A stretch of 13,184 nucleotides of DNA from JBEVEP01 sp040512755. GTDB taxonomy: Bacteria; Pseudomonadota; Alphaproteobacteria; Rhizobiales; Rhizobiaceae. Both the position numbers and the translations under genes were made by a program. This document shows, piece after piece, positions 6,986 to 13,184 of this stretch. Where the stretch lies: the NCBI GenBank assembly GCA_040512755.1, contig JBEVEP010000289.1, positions 1-13,184 on the forward strand. Reading direction: 5' to 3'. Position 1 is the first letter of the stretch. Every line of letters starts with the position of its first letter. The notes below the pieces were generated by a model, which saw only the letters and a list, made by a program, of their open reading frames with translations, did not search any database and was not told the DNA's origin.

Positions 6986-8023
6986 ATGCACCGTTCGGTG
7001 ATCGACGCTATCGGCAATACGCCGCTTATCCGCTTGAGGCGCGCTTCGGAAGAAACCGGCTGCGAAATTCTCGGAAAGGCCGAGTTCATGAATCCCGGCC
7101 AGTCGGTGAAGGATCGCGCGGGACTGTTCATCATTCGCGACGCGGAAGAGAAAGGCCTGCTGAGGCCGGGCGGCGTGATCGTTGAGGGCACTGCCGGCAA
7201 TACGGGTATCGGTCTGACGCTGGTCGCCAAGGCGCTTGGATATCGCACGGTCATTGTCATCCCGGACACGCAGAGCCAGGAAAAGAAGGACACGCTGCGG
7301 GTGATGGGTGCCGAACTGATCGAAGTGCCGGCAGTTCCTTACAAAAACCCGAACAACTACGTGAAGGTTTCAGGGCGCCTCGCGGAACAATTGGCAAAAA
7401 GCGATCCAAATGGGGCGATCTGGGCGAACCAGTTCGATAACGTGGCAAACCGGGACGGCCATCTCCGGACGACGGCAGTGGAGATTTGGGAGCAGACAGG
7501 CGGCCAGGTCGACGGTTTTGTCTCGGCGGTGGGCACGGGGGGAACGCTTGCGGGCGTTGCGTTCGGCCTAAAAGCCAGGAACAGGGCCGTGAAGATCGCG
7601 CTCGCTGATCCGCTCGGCGCAGCGCTCTACAGCTTCTACACGGAAGGCGTGTTGAAGGCGGAGGGGAGTTCCATCACAGAAGGCATCGGGCAGGGACGGA
7701 TTACCGCCAATCTCGAAGGCTTCACTCCGGATTTCTCGTACCAGATCCCTGACGAAGAAGCGCTTCCCTACGTCTTCGATTTGATTGAGGAAGAAGGACT
7801 CTGCCTGGGCGGTTCGTCCGGCATCAATATCGCCGGCGCCATCCGCCTGGCGCGCGATCTTGGCCCGGGTCACACGATCGTGACGATCCTCGCGGACTAC
7901 GGTACGCGCTATCAGTCCAAGCTTTTCAATCCGGAATTCCTGCGGTCAAAGGACCTGCCGGTTCCTGGATGGATGGAAGCAAAGCCGCAGATTTCGATAC
8001 CGTTCGAAGAGGTTCCGCAATGA
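6986..8023 (+). CDS. Cysteine synthase-like PLP-dependent enzyme (fold type II)
   Basis: This 345-residue enzyme of the cysteine synthase/cystathionine beta-synthase family would make cysteine from O-acetylserine and sulfide, or catalyse a related beta-replacement, in the cytosol. PLP-binding features are: SVKDR with Lys42 (Schiff base), TAGNTG at 69-74 (substrate loop), and GTGGT at 183-187 (phosphate loop). Classical CysK has TSGNTG, so Ser is Ala here. The stretches DTQSQEKKDTL, ANQFDN, ITEGIGQGRIT and YGTRYQSKLFN, and the extra C-terminal tail, resemble the branch containing yeast Ygr012w and fungal 'cysteine synthase 2' rather than E. coli CysK; this is from family memory. It is usually annotated cysteine synthase A. 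The ATG at 6986 has GAAGGAA at 6974-6980. Its stop overlaps the start of alaX (ATGA), so the two are probably translated together. Confidence 0.9.
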   Translation: MHRSVIDAIGNTPLIRLRRASEETGCEILGKAEFMNPGQSVKDRAGLFIIRDAEEKGLLRPGGVIVEGTAGNTGIGLTLVAKALGYRTVIVIPDTQSQEKKDTLRVMGAELIEVPAVPYKNPNNYVKVSGRLAEQLAKSDPNGAIWANQFDNVANRDGHLRTTAVEIWEQTGGQVDGFVSAVGTGGTLAGVAFGLKARNRAVKIALADPLGAALYSFYTEGVLKAEGSSITEGIGQGRITANLEGFTPDFSYQIPDEEALPYVFDLIEEEGLCLGGSSGINIAGAIRLARDLGPGHTIVTILADYGTRYQSKLFNPEFLRSKDLPVPGWMEAKPQISIPFEEVPQ

Positions 8024-8766
8024 CGTCCTCGACAGTGGCGGTTTTTCGCGACGAACCATATCTGCGCGAGGCCGAGGCCGCAGTCGTCGCCATCAACGAT
8101 CGCGGCGGCATCATCCTTGACCGTACGATTTTCTACGCGACCTCAGGTGGTCAGCCCGGCGACACTGGTGCGTTTCGTCGCGCGAACGATGGCTCCCCGA
8201 TTGCGATCGCGGGGACAATCACCGGAGAGACCAAGGATGAGATCATCCATATACCTGCCGCCGGGCAGGAGCTTCCGGCCGTTGGTGAGCCATTGAGATT
8301 GATGATCGACTGGGACCGCCGCTATCGACTGATGCGCATGCACACGGCCTGTCACTTGCTCACCGTCATTTGCCCATTTCCCATCACTGGCGCTGCGGTG
8401 GGAGAAGAAGAGTCGCGAGTGGATTTCGACATCCCGGATGCCGGCTATTCCAAGGAAGACGTTACGGCGCGATTGATGGAGTTGGTTGAGGACAATTACC
8501 CGGTCTTCACGCGCTGGATAACGGACGAGGAACTCTCTGCCAATTCCGGCCTTGTGAAGTCGAAGAATGTGCGGCCGCCTGCAGGAACCGGAAAAATACG
8601 CCTCGTCTGTATCGGCGATAATGCTGCCATCGACAGTCAGCCTTGCGGCGGCACGCATGTGATGTCGACGCGCGAGGTTGGAGAGGTTCACATCGGCAAG
8701 ATCGAGAAGAAGGGCCGCGAAAACCGCCGTTTCCGCATCCGTTTCGGGCCATCGTCGGCTCAGTGA
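8020..8766 (+). CDS. alaX: Freestanding alanyl-tRNA editing protein AlaX
   Basis: This 248-residue protein hydrolyses serine (and glycine) wrongly attached to alanine tRNA, acting in trans like the editing domain of alanyl-tRNA synthetase. The N-terminal FYATSGGQPGDTG (38-50) is the conserved glycine-rich motif. The zinc site is complete: His108 and His112 in MHTACH, and Cys209 and His213 in QPCGGTH. The length fits AlaX that has the N-terminal beta-barrel but lacks the C-terminal oligomerisation domain of the longest forms. I choose the ATG at 8020 because it shares four bases (ATGA) with the stop codon of the preceding gene and has AGAGG at 8008-8012; an in-frame ATG at 7969 would bury 17 residues in that gene. 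The coupling to a serine-derivative-using enzyme suggests joint expression when serine pools change, which is inference. The gene converges on the ABM-like gene, 21 bases on. Confidence 0.92.
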   Translation: MTSSTVAVFRDEPYLREAEAAVVAINDRGGIILDRTIFYATSGGQPGDTGAFRRANDGSPIAIAGTITGETKDEIIHIPAAGQELPAVGEPLRLMIDWDRRYRLMRMHTACHLLTVICPFPITGAAVGEEESRVDFDIPDAGYSKEDVTARLMELVEDNYPVFTRWITDEELSANSGLVKSKNVRPPAGTGKIRLVCIGDNAAIDSQPCGGTHVMSTREVGEVHIGKIEKKGRENRRFRIRFGPSSAQ

Positions 8767-8787
8767 CGGCCGGATGCGGGTCGATGG

Positions 8788-9108
8788 TCAGCCATAGTGT
8801 CTGCTGGCTCGAACCTCGTGATGGGTTGATCTTGCGTCCCACCGGTCGAGTATGCTCTGGGCCGCTGCCGGAACATAAGCTGCCTCATAGTCCTTGCCCT
8901 GGAAAGCAATGACATTCTCAATTGAATCGAACGTCATCACTGTGGTGAATTCGACCTCGTCACCGATTGTCCGCCGGTAAAGTTCGATGCTCCGGTAGCC
9001 GGGGATTTTCTTGTTCTCGATACCCGGAAAGACCTCCGCTTCCAGTAACCTTTCGTAGGCATCGGCGTTATCCGGCGTTGTATAGCCGTGCCATATCCGC
9101 TTGATCAT
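8788..9108 (-). CDS. Antibiotic biosynthesis monooxygenase (ABM)-like dimeric alpha/beta-barrel protein
   Basis: This small protein of 106 residues begins MIKRIWHGYTTPDNADAYE and continues with VFPGIENKKIPGYRSIELYRR and VEFTTVMTFDSIENVIAF. That alternation of a first strand, a helix with acidic residues, a GY/S-rich turn and a strand of the form EFTTVMTFDS is typical of the ABM/dimeric ferredoxin-like fold. Members include quinol monooxygenases and heme-degrading enzymes, but most of the small stand-alone ones have no known role, and no catalytic residue can be named here. Start ATG at 9108 has GGAGG at 9119-9123. The gene is on the opposite strand to its neighbours, divergent from sseA and convergent with alaX, so it is its own transcription unit. 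Confidence 0.8.
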   Translation of the reverse strand: MIKRIWHGYTTPDNADAYERLLEAEVFPGIENKKIPGYRSIELYRRTIGDEVEFTTVMTFDSIENVIAFQGKDYEAAYVPAAAQSILDRWDARSTHHEVRASRHYG

Positions 9109-9196
9109 GGTTGGAACGCCTCCGTCTGTGTCGAGCCGATTCTATCTATTCCCAAGGCAAGCTGTTGCAGTTTTGGTTTCATCGGCCTGCGTGCGG

Positions 9197-9214
9197 TCAT
9201 ATCATGCCATATGA
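9197..9214. promoter_or_regulatory. Palindrome in the divergent ABM/sseA intergenic region
   Basis: TCATAT (9197-9202) and ATATGA (9209-9214) form a perfect six-base inverted repeat with a six-base spacer, midway between the ABM-like start (9108) and the sseA start. Some way on, ACCGTCG occurs twice (9231-9237 and 9243-9249), twelve bases apart. Such sites suit a dimeric regulator in a shared promoter region, but no regulator gene is adjacent and the match is short. The remainder of 9109-9349 shows nothing recognisable. Confidence 0.25.
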
Positions 9215-9349
9215 AACTTTCTTTGAGCTAACCGTCGAGCATACCGTCGGAGGCTGAGCCAGGAACTCTCGCTGGCATTATGGTGACAGCTTGCAGGTGC
9301 GGACGGATCGAGACTATTCAGGGTGCATTCGAAAGACGGAGAGTTGATG

Positions 9350-10201
9350 ATGCCGGACAAAAGCCCCTTTACGGTCGATGCTGACTGGCTTCAGCAGCAC
9401 TTTGCCGATCCCGGCATCTCGATCGTGGACGCGTCCTGGTATCTGCCCGCGCAGCGGCGAAACGCACGCGCGGAATACGAGGCGGCCCATATTCCAGGAG
9501 CCGTGTTCTTCGACCAGGATGTCGTGGTGGAGCCGGATTCGACCTTGCCGCATAGCTTGCCGCGTCCCGAGGTTTTCGCCCAGCATGTCGGCTCGATGGG
9601 CATTTCCGCCGATGACACCATCATCGTCTATGACGGGCCGGGCGTGTTTTCCGCGCCGCGTGTATGGTGGATGTTCCGCGTGATGGGAGTGGCACAGGTT
9701 TATCTCCTCGATGGAGGTTTTGACCGCTGGAAGGCCGAGGGACGACCGGTGACGTCGAACGTCACCAAGATCGCCCCCAATGTCTTCTTCGCAGAGTTCG
9801 ACCGTCGCCAGGTGGCTTCGCTTGCCGATATGCGTGAGATAGTCGAGACGCACCGTTCCCAGATCGCGGATGCCCGCTCCAGTGGCCGCTTCGCCGGGAC
9901 GGATCCCGAGCCGCGGCAAGGGCTCCGGTCCGGTCATATGCCGGGAGCCAAGAATGTGCCTTCCACATCGCTGTCGGAGAACGGGGAACTGCTGCCGCTG
10001 AACCGGCTGAAGACAGTGCTGGAAGAGGCGGGTCTCGACCTTTCCAAGCCTGTCGTCACGTCATGCGGATCGGGCGTTACGGCTGCGGTCATTACGCTGG
10101 CGCTGCAGTCGCTGGGCCACACAGAGAACAAACTTTACGACGGCTCGTGGAGTGAGTGGGGTGGTCTTCCCGATACGCCGGTGGCTACCGGCGCGGAGTA
10201 G
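9350..10201 (+). CDS. sseA: 3-mercaptopyruvate sulfurtransferase (two-domain rhodanese family)
   Basis: This 283-residue sulfurtransferase moves sulfur from 3-mercaptopyruvate, the keto acid of cysteine, to acceptors such as thiols, thioredoxin or cyanide, leaving pyruvate. It has two rhodanese domains. The N-terminal one (about 1-135) holds HIPGAVFFD and YDGPGVFSAPR; it lacks the catalytic cysteine, as usual. The C-terminal one holds DARSSGRFAG, HMPGAKNVP and the active loop CGSGVTA with Cys239. CGSGV(T/S)A is the mercaptopyruvate-specific loop, unlike the CRxGx[R/T] of thiosulfate rhodaneses. The frame extends to a GTG at 9323, but GGAGA at 9338-9342 sits well before ATG 9350 (also ATG 9347), which I prefer. 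It is followed after two bases by a GNAT gene, suggesting an operon. Confidence 0.95.
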   Translation: MPDKSPFTVDADWLQQHFADPGISIVDASWYLPAQRRNARAEYEAAHIPGAVFFDQDVVVEPDSTLPHSLPRPEVFAQHVGSMGISADDTIIVYDGPGVFSAPRVWWMFRVMGVAQVYLLDGGFDRWKAEGRPVTSNVTKIAPNVFFAEFDRRQVASLADMREIVETHRSQIADARSSGRFAGTDPEPRQGLRSGHMPGAKNVPSTSLSENGELLPLNRLKTVLEEAGLDLSKPVVTSCGSGVTAAVITLALQSLGHTENKLYDGSWSEWGGLPDTPVATGAE

Positions 10202-10203
10202 CC

Positions 10204-10770
10204 ATGAGCGCGGAAAGACAAATCGAGACCATTCCGGTTACGGTGACGTTCCTCGAGATGAATGCGCCGCCGGTAAACTATCCGCCCCTGCCGTATAACC
10301 GGCAGATCGCCTTGCTTCGAACACGCAACATGCCGCTGCATTTCTATCGGTATCTGATGGATCGCGTCGGGCGTAAATGGCACTGGGTCAATGTGCTGAG
10401 AATGAGCGACGAAGAACTGGCGGAAGCCATCCATGCACCCGACCGCGACATTCGCGTGCTTTATCTGGACGGTGCGCCGGCCGGCTTTTTCGATATCAAG
10501 CCGCATCTGCCGGAAGAGACTGAGCTAGCCTATTTCGGGATGATGGAACATGCGATGGGACAGGGAGTCGGTCGCTGGTTTCTGGGTGCCGCTGTCGAAG
10601 CTGCATGGTCGCACGGGCCGAGAATCGTTGCCGTGCAGACCTGCACGCTGGATCACCCCGCCGCCCTGCCGCTGTATCAGCGGCTTGGTTTTTCTCCCGT
10701 CGAGCAGAAGAAAGAACTGGTTCGGCCTATGAGTTTTTCGGATCGCTCCGCCAGCGTGATGCGGCCGTGA
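10204..10770 (+). CDS. GNAT-family N-acetyltransferase
   Basis: This 188-residue protein carries the acetyl-CoA binding loop near residues 119-125 (GQGVGRW, following the strand AYFGMM). The C-terminal half shows the family pattern VAVQTCTLDHPAALPLYQRLGF (split over 142-163), where a Tyr before the last strand often acts as proton donor. The substrate is unknown. The N-terminal 75 residues are less usual for the family. I choose ATG 10204 because GGAG (10195-10198) overlaps the end of sseA and the first in-frame ATG of the longer frame lies inside sseA; the two genes are two bases apart, so translational coupling with sseA is likely. The gene ends 28 bases before the DapB-like gene, completing a three-gene unit. 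Confidence 0.85.
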   Translation: MSAERQIETIPVTVTFLEMNAPPVNYPPLPYNRQIALLRTRNMPLHFYRYLMDRVGRKWHWVNVLRMSDEELAEAIHAPDRDIRVLYLDGAPAGFFDIKPHLPEETELAYFGMMEHAMGQGVGRWFLGAAVEAAWSHGPRIVAVQTCTLDHPAALPLYQRLGFSPVEQKKELVRPMSFSDRSASVMRP

Positions 10771-10798
10771 TGGCGATGGACAACCTGGGAGCATAAAA

Positions 10799-11605
10799 AT
10801 GCCGATACGCGTAGTCATGAGCGGTGCGACGGGCTGGGTCGGCAAGGCTCTGATCCCTGCGATCGCTGCCGAAAGCGATATGGTGTTGGCCGGTGCTGTG
10901 GCGCGAAGTTCCGCGGGGCAGGATGCCGGCGCTGCGGTTGGTACGTCGCCACTTGGCGTGCTGGTGTCGGCAACGCTCGATGAGGCACTGCGGTCGCTGT
11001 CCGATGTTGTCGTGGATTACACCAAACCCGATGCTGTGAAGGCACATGCGCTGACCGCCGTTTCCAGCGGCCGCAATGTGGTGATCGGAACATCCGGGCT
11101 GGGGGCAGGGGACTATGCCGAAATTGACGCCGCAGCGCGATCAAACGGAGTCGGCGTCATTGCGGCCGGCAATTTCTCGATTACTGCAACTTTGATGAAG
11201 CGCTTTGCCCTGATCGCCGCGAAGTATGTGCCGGATGTGGAAGTGATCGACTATGCAAGCGCCAGAAAGCCCGATGCGCCATCTGGCACTGCCCGGGAAT
11301 TGGCTGAGGCGCTGGCCGAAATCCGCGGAGCTTCGACCGCGAAGTCGCAATCGGACGTGTCGGGCATTCCGGGCACGCGCGGCGCAGCCGTTGGGAACGC
11401 GCCCGGCGTGCAGGTGCATGCTCTGAGGCTACCATCCTATATTCTCTCATGCGAAGCGCTGTTCGGCCTTCCCGACGAGCGGCTGACGATCCGCCACGAT
11501 GCCGGGTCGTCGGCCGCGCCCTACGTGGCCGGCACCTTGCTTGCGATCCGCCGGGTGGGTGCCATCAAGGGACTGGTTCGCGGACTGGACGCGCTGATCG
11601 AGTGA
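10799..11605 (+). CDS. DapB-like reductase lacking the catalytic histidine pair
   Basis: This 268-residue protein has the two-domain layout of 4-hydroxy-tetrahydrodipicolinate reductase: an N-terminal nucleotide fold (GATGWVG, 9-15), GTSG near 97-100, AAGNFSITATLM (122-133), and RKPDAPSGTA (156-165), with the C-terminal strand PSYILSCEALFG matching the DapB dimer region. Genuine DapB enzymes have HHxxK before the DAPSGTA segment; here the two histidine positions are Ala153 and Ser154, while Lys157 and the PSGT phosphate/carboxylate loop remain. The catalytic histidine is therefore missing, and I expect a different substrate or reaction, so no dapB symbol is given. The ATG at 10799 has GGGAG at 10787-10791. 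It follows sseA and the GNAT gene as the third gene of a likely operon. A normal dapB presumably lies elsewhere in the genome. Confidence 0.8.
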   Translation: MPIRVVMSGATGWVGKALIPAIAAESDMVLAGAVARSSAGQDAGAAVGTSPLGVLVSATLDEALRSLSDVVVDYTKPDAVKAHALTAVSSGRNVVIGTSGLGAGDYAEIDAAARSNGVGVIAAGNFSITATLMKRFALIAAKYVPDVEVIDYASARKPDAPSGTARELAEALAEIRGASTAKSQSDVSGIPGTRGAAVGNAPGVQVHALRLPSYILSCEALFGLPDERLTIRHDAGSSAAPYVAGTLLAIRRVGAIKGLVRGLDALIE

Positions 11606-11616
11606 CGCAGACCACT

Positions 11617-11651
11617 CGGAGCGACTTCAACGCAATCGGTGAACCGCTCCG
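11617..11651. other. Possible hairpin after the DapB-like gene
   Basis: CGGAGCG (11617-11623) is the exact reverse complement of CGCTCCG (11645-11651), with a 21-base spacer, just after the DapB-like stop. A second copy of the arm's partner, TCGCTCCG, lies at 11723-11730 and could pair with 11617-11624 instead. No T-run follows, so its role as terminator is uncertain. The rest of 11652-11771 holds nothing recognisable. Confidence 0.3.
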
Positions 11652-11771
11652 CCGCTGTCACGCCGGGATGCGTGAGAACCCCATGCTGTAGATAGGAACC
11701 ACGGAAGCCTGAATCGGGTGGCTCGCTCCGCTGCCGCGGCGTATCTCATCGTCATCAGCGAGGAGAGAGAC

Positions 11772-12242
11772 ATGGCGATACGTTACGTAGCGCTGCCGAC
11801 AGCCCAGGTTCGCGCTTTACAAGCCGGTGGTCCTGATGCCTATGGGATGGCCCCGGAACGGCGGATTTCCGACGGAGACGGCGTGCCTTGCCGTCACTGT
11901 CTGCAGAATGTTCGGGCAGGTACTGAATATCTGGTCCTGGCCTATCGGCCGTTTCCGCAACTGCAGCCATATGCAGAAACGGGTCCGATTTTCCTTCACG
12001 CGGAGGAATGCGAGCGCGCTCCTGAGTTCAGGGCATTGCCGGACATGTACCGTTCAAGCGCAGACCATATTGTCCGCGGCTATGGTCATGATGACCGCAT
12101 CGTCTATGGCTCAGGCGCAGTCGTTCCTACGCCGATGATCGATGAACGGGCGCAGGAATTGCTGCTGCGGCCCGATATTGCGTACCTGCATATGCGCTCG
12201 GCCAGGAACAACTGCTACGCTTGCCGCATTGAACGCGGCTGA
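11772..12242 (+). CDS. DUF1203 protein with paired cysteines
   Basis: This 156-residue protein has the DUF1203 signature: VPCRHCLQ, then EYLVLAYRPF, then YAETGPIFLHA, and a conserved C-terminal region. The function of the family is unknown. Cysteines are arranged in pairs: Cys40-x-x-Cys43, Cys148-x-x-Cys151, with His76 and Cys80 between, and no signal peptide. Such a spacing could hold a zinc ion or form disulfides in the cytosol. The frame is open to 11718, but the ATG at 11772 follows AGGAG (11761-11765) by six bases and gives the family N-terminus, so I start there. It lies alone and converges on ald, 52 bases away. Confidence 0.88.
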   Translation: MAIRYVALPTAQVRALQAGGPDAYGMAPERRISDGDGVPCRHCLQNVRAGTEYLVLAYRPFPQLQPYAETGPIFLHAEECERAPEFRALPDMYRSSADHIVRGYGHDDRIVYGSGAVVPTPMIDERAQELLLRPDIAYLHMRSARNNCYACRIERG

Positions 12243-12252
12243 GAATAAGATC

Positions 12253-12272
12253 CCGCCGGAAGCGGCCGGTGG
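12253..12272. terminator. Hairpin between convergent DUF1203 and ald genes
   Basis: CCGCCGG (12253-12259) pairs with CCGGTGG (12266-12272), with one G-U pair, around AAGCGG. It starts eleven bases after the DUF1203 stop and lies 23 bases from the ald stop. There is no T-run, so it is at best a weak or Rho-assisted terminator. Confidence 0.35.
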
Positions 12273-12294
12273 AGAGCGAGAGTTGGCGTCAGAA

Positions 12295-13184
12295 TCAGGC
12301 TGCGAGCACCGCCTTCGGTTCGGCCATTTCGTACCCGAGCGCCTCCGCGACTGCCCGGTTGGTGATCCTGCCCTTGTGGACGTTGAGACCGTTGCGAAGA
12401 TGGTGATCGTCGACCAGCGCCTTCAGACCCCTGTCCGCCAGCTGCAGGCCGTAGTGAAGGGTCGCGTTGTTCAGCGCTTGCGCAGAAGTCACCGGTACGG
12501 CCCCTGGCATGTTCGCGACGCAGTAGTGGATGATGCCGTCAACCTCGAATGTCGGCTCGGCATGTGTCGTGGGATGCGAGGTTTCGAAACAGCCGCCCTG
12601 GTCGATCGCTACGTCGACAAGTACGGCGCCCTTCTTCATTCCCGACAGCATCTCGCGGCTGACGAGCTTGGGCGCGGCGCCGCCGGGGATCAGCACGGCG
12701 CCAATGACAATATCAGAGGAAAAGCATTCCTCTTCCAGCGCCTCGACCGTCGAGTACCGCGTATGAACGCGGCCGTTGAAGATGTCATCGAGCTGGCGCA
12801 GGCGCGGAATTGACCGGTCGATGATCGTCACATCGGCGCCGAGCCCGACAGCCATCTTGGCGGAATGCAGGCCGACGACGCCTCCACCGATGACGGCGAC
12901 CTTGCCGGGAAGGACACCGGGAACGCCGCCAAGCAGCACGCCACGACCGCCATTAGCTTTCTGAAGCGCCGTTGCGCCTGCCTGAATTGATAGCCGGCCC
13001 GCCACTTCCGACATCGGTGCAAGCAGTGGCAGACCGCCTCGATCATCCGTCACGGTCTCATAGGCGATCGCCGTTACGCCGGAGGCCAGCAGCCCCTTGG
13101 TCTGTTCCGGATCCGGCGCGAGATGCAGATAGGTGTAAAGGATCTGGTCGGAACGCAGCTGCACCCACTCGCCCGGTTGCGGTT
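12295..13184 (-). CDS. ald: Alanine dehydrogenase (partial, 5' end beyond window)
   Basis: NAD-dependent alanine dehydrogenase interconverts alanine with pyruvate and ammonia in the cytosol, and in rhizobia supports nitrogen assimilation and alanine use. About 296 residues are present; roughly the first 75 lie past the right edge, since the frame continues in phase to base 13184 (…PQPGEWVQLR). A GTG at 13164 falls inside the protein and is not the start. Visible features are: YTYLHLAPD with the family active-site histidine, AYETVTD, MSEVAGRLS, the NAD fold VIGGGVVGLHSA followed by the acidic VTIIDR, VLIPGGAAP, and DVAIDQGGC. Nothing is broken in the part seen. The gene converges on the DUF1203 gene. 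Confidence 0.97.
   Translation of the reverse strand, partial: PQPGEWVQLRSDQILYTYLHLAPDPEQTKGLLASGVTAIAYETVTDDRGGLPLLAPMSEVAGRLSIQAGATALQKANGGRGVLLGGVPGVLPGKVAVIGGGVVGLHSAKMAVGLGADVTIIDRSIPRLRQLDDIFNGRVHTRYSTVEALEEECFSSDIVIGAVLIPGGAAPKLVSREMLSGMKKGAVLVDVAIDQGGCFETSHPTTHAEPTFEVDGIIHYCVANMPGAVPVTSAQALNNATLHYGLQLADRGLKALVDDHHLRNGLNVHKGRITNRAVAEALGYEMAEPKAVLAA

Noticed and set aside
8143..8691. 182-codon minus-strand frame opposite alaX
   Set aside because: It mirrors the alaX coding strand and shows no family resemblance.
12142..12813. 223-codon plus-strand frame over the ald gene
   Set aside because: It is antisense to clearly recognisable alanine dehydrogenase and overlaps the end of the DUF1203 gene.
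1..13184. CRISPR array, transposon, phage or defence system
   Set aside because: No regularly spaced direct repeats, transposase, integrase or defence-type domains were seen; the genes are metabolic and housekeeping.

Overview
The window looks like ordinary chromosomal DNA from an alphaproteobacterium of the order Rhizobiales, most likely a Mesorhizobium/Phyllobacterium-type genome. Four things point there: the GC-rich coding sequence; a malonyl-CoA synthetase very close to the rhizobial MatB pattern; an alanine dehydrogenase of rhizobial type; and an intergenic palindrome (5883-5930) of the kind scattered through those genomes. Genus is inferred from memory of these families, not from a database search. 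I see no phage, plasmid, insertion-sequence, CRISPR, rRNA or tRNA genes.

Layout. Positions 1-3092 are gene-poor: matB (minus strand), a 668-base stretch with no convincing gene, an N-terminally truncated peroxidase-family remnant (minus), and a non-coding stretch ending in a run of hairpins directly before a DEAD-box RNA helicase gene. The helicase (3093-4481, plus) starts at TTG. It is followed by a hairpin-forming inverted repeat and a 12-helix MFS transporter (4677-5876, plus). The transporter converges on a short-chain dehydrogenase (5936-6754, minus), with the large rhizobial-type palindrome between them.

From 6986 to 11605 lies a block with a sulfur and amino-acid theme. A cysteine-synthase-like PLP enzyme overlaps by four bases a freestanding alanyl-tRNA editing protein (AlaX). 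A small ABM-fold gene lies on the opposite strand. Then come 3-mercaptopyruvate sulfurtransferase (sseA), a GNAT acetyltransferase and a DapB-like reductase, packed as a likely operon. The DapB-like protein has lost the paired histidines of the dihydrodipicolinate reductase active site and is probably not a normal lysine-pathway enzyme. The right end holds a DUF1203 gene rich in paired cysteines and, converging on it, the 3' part of alanine dehydrogenase (ald), cut by the window edge.

How the genes work together. The cysteine-synthase-like enzyme, sseA and ald all handle three-carbon amino acids (serine/cysteine/alanine) and their keto acids. AlaX removes serine wrongly attached to alanine tRNA, which fits a locus where serine derivatives are handled. 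This shared theme is inference from function and spacing. I did not find a clearly new defence or mobile system; the best leads are the DapB-like paralogue, the structured helicase leader with its TTG start, and the cysteine-synthase-like/AlaX coupling.
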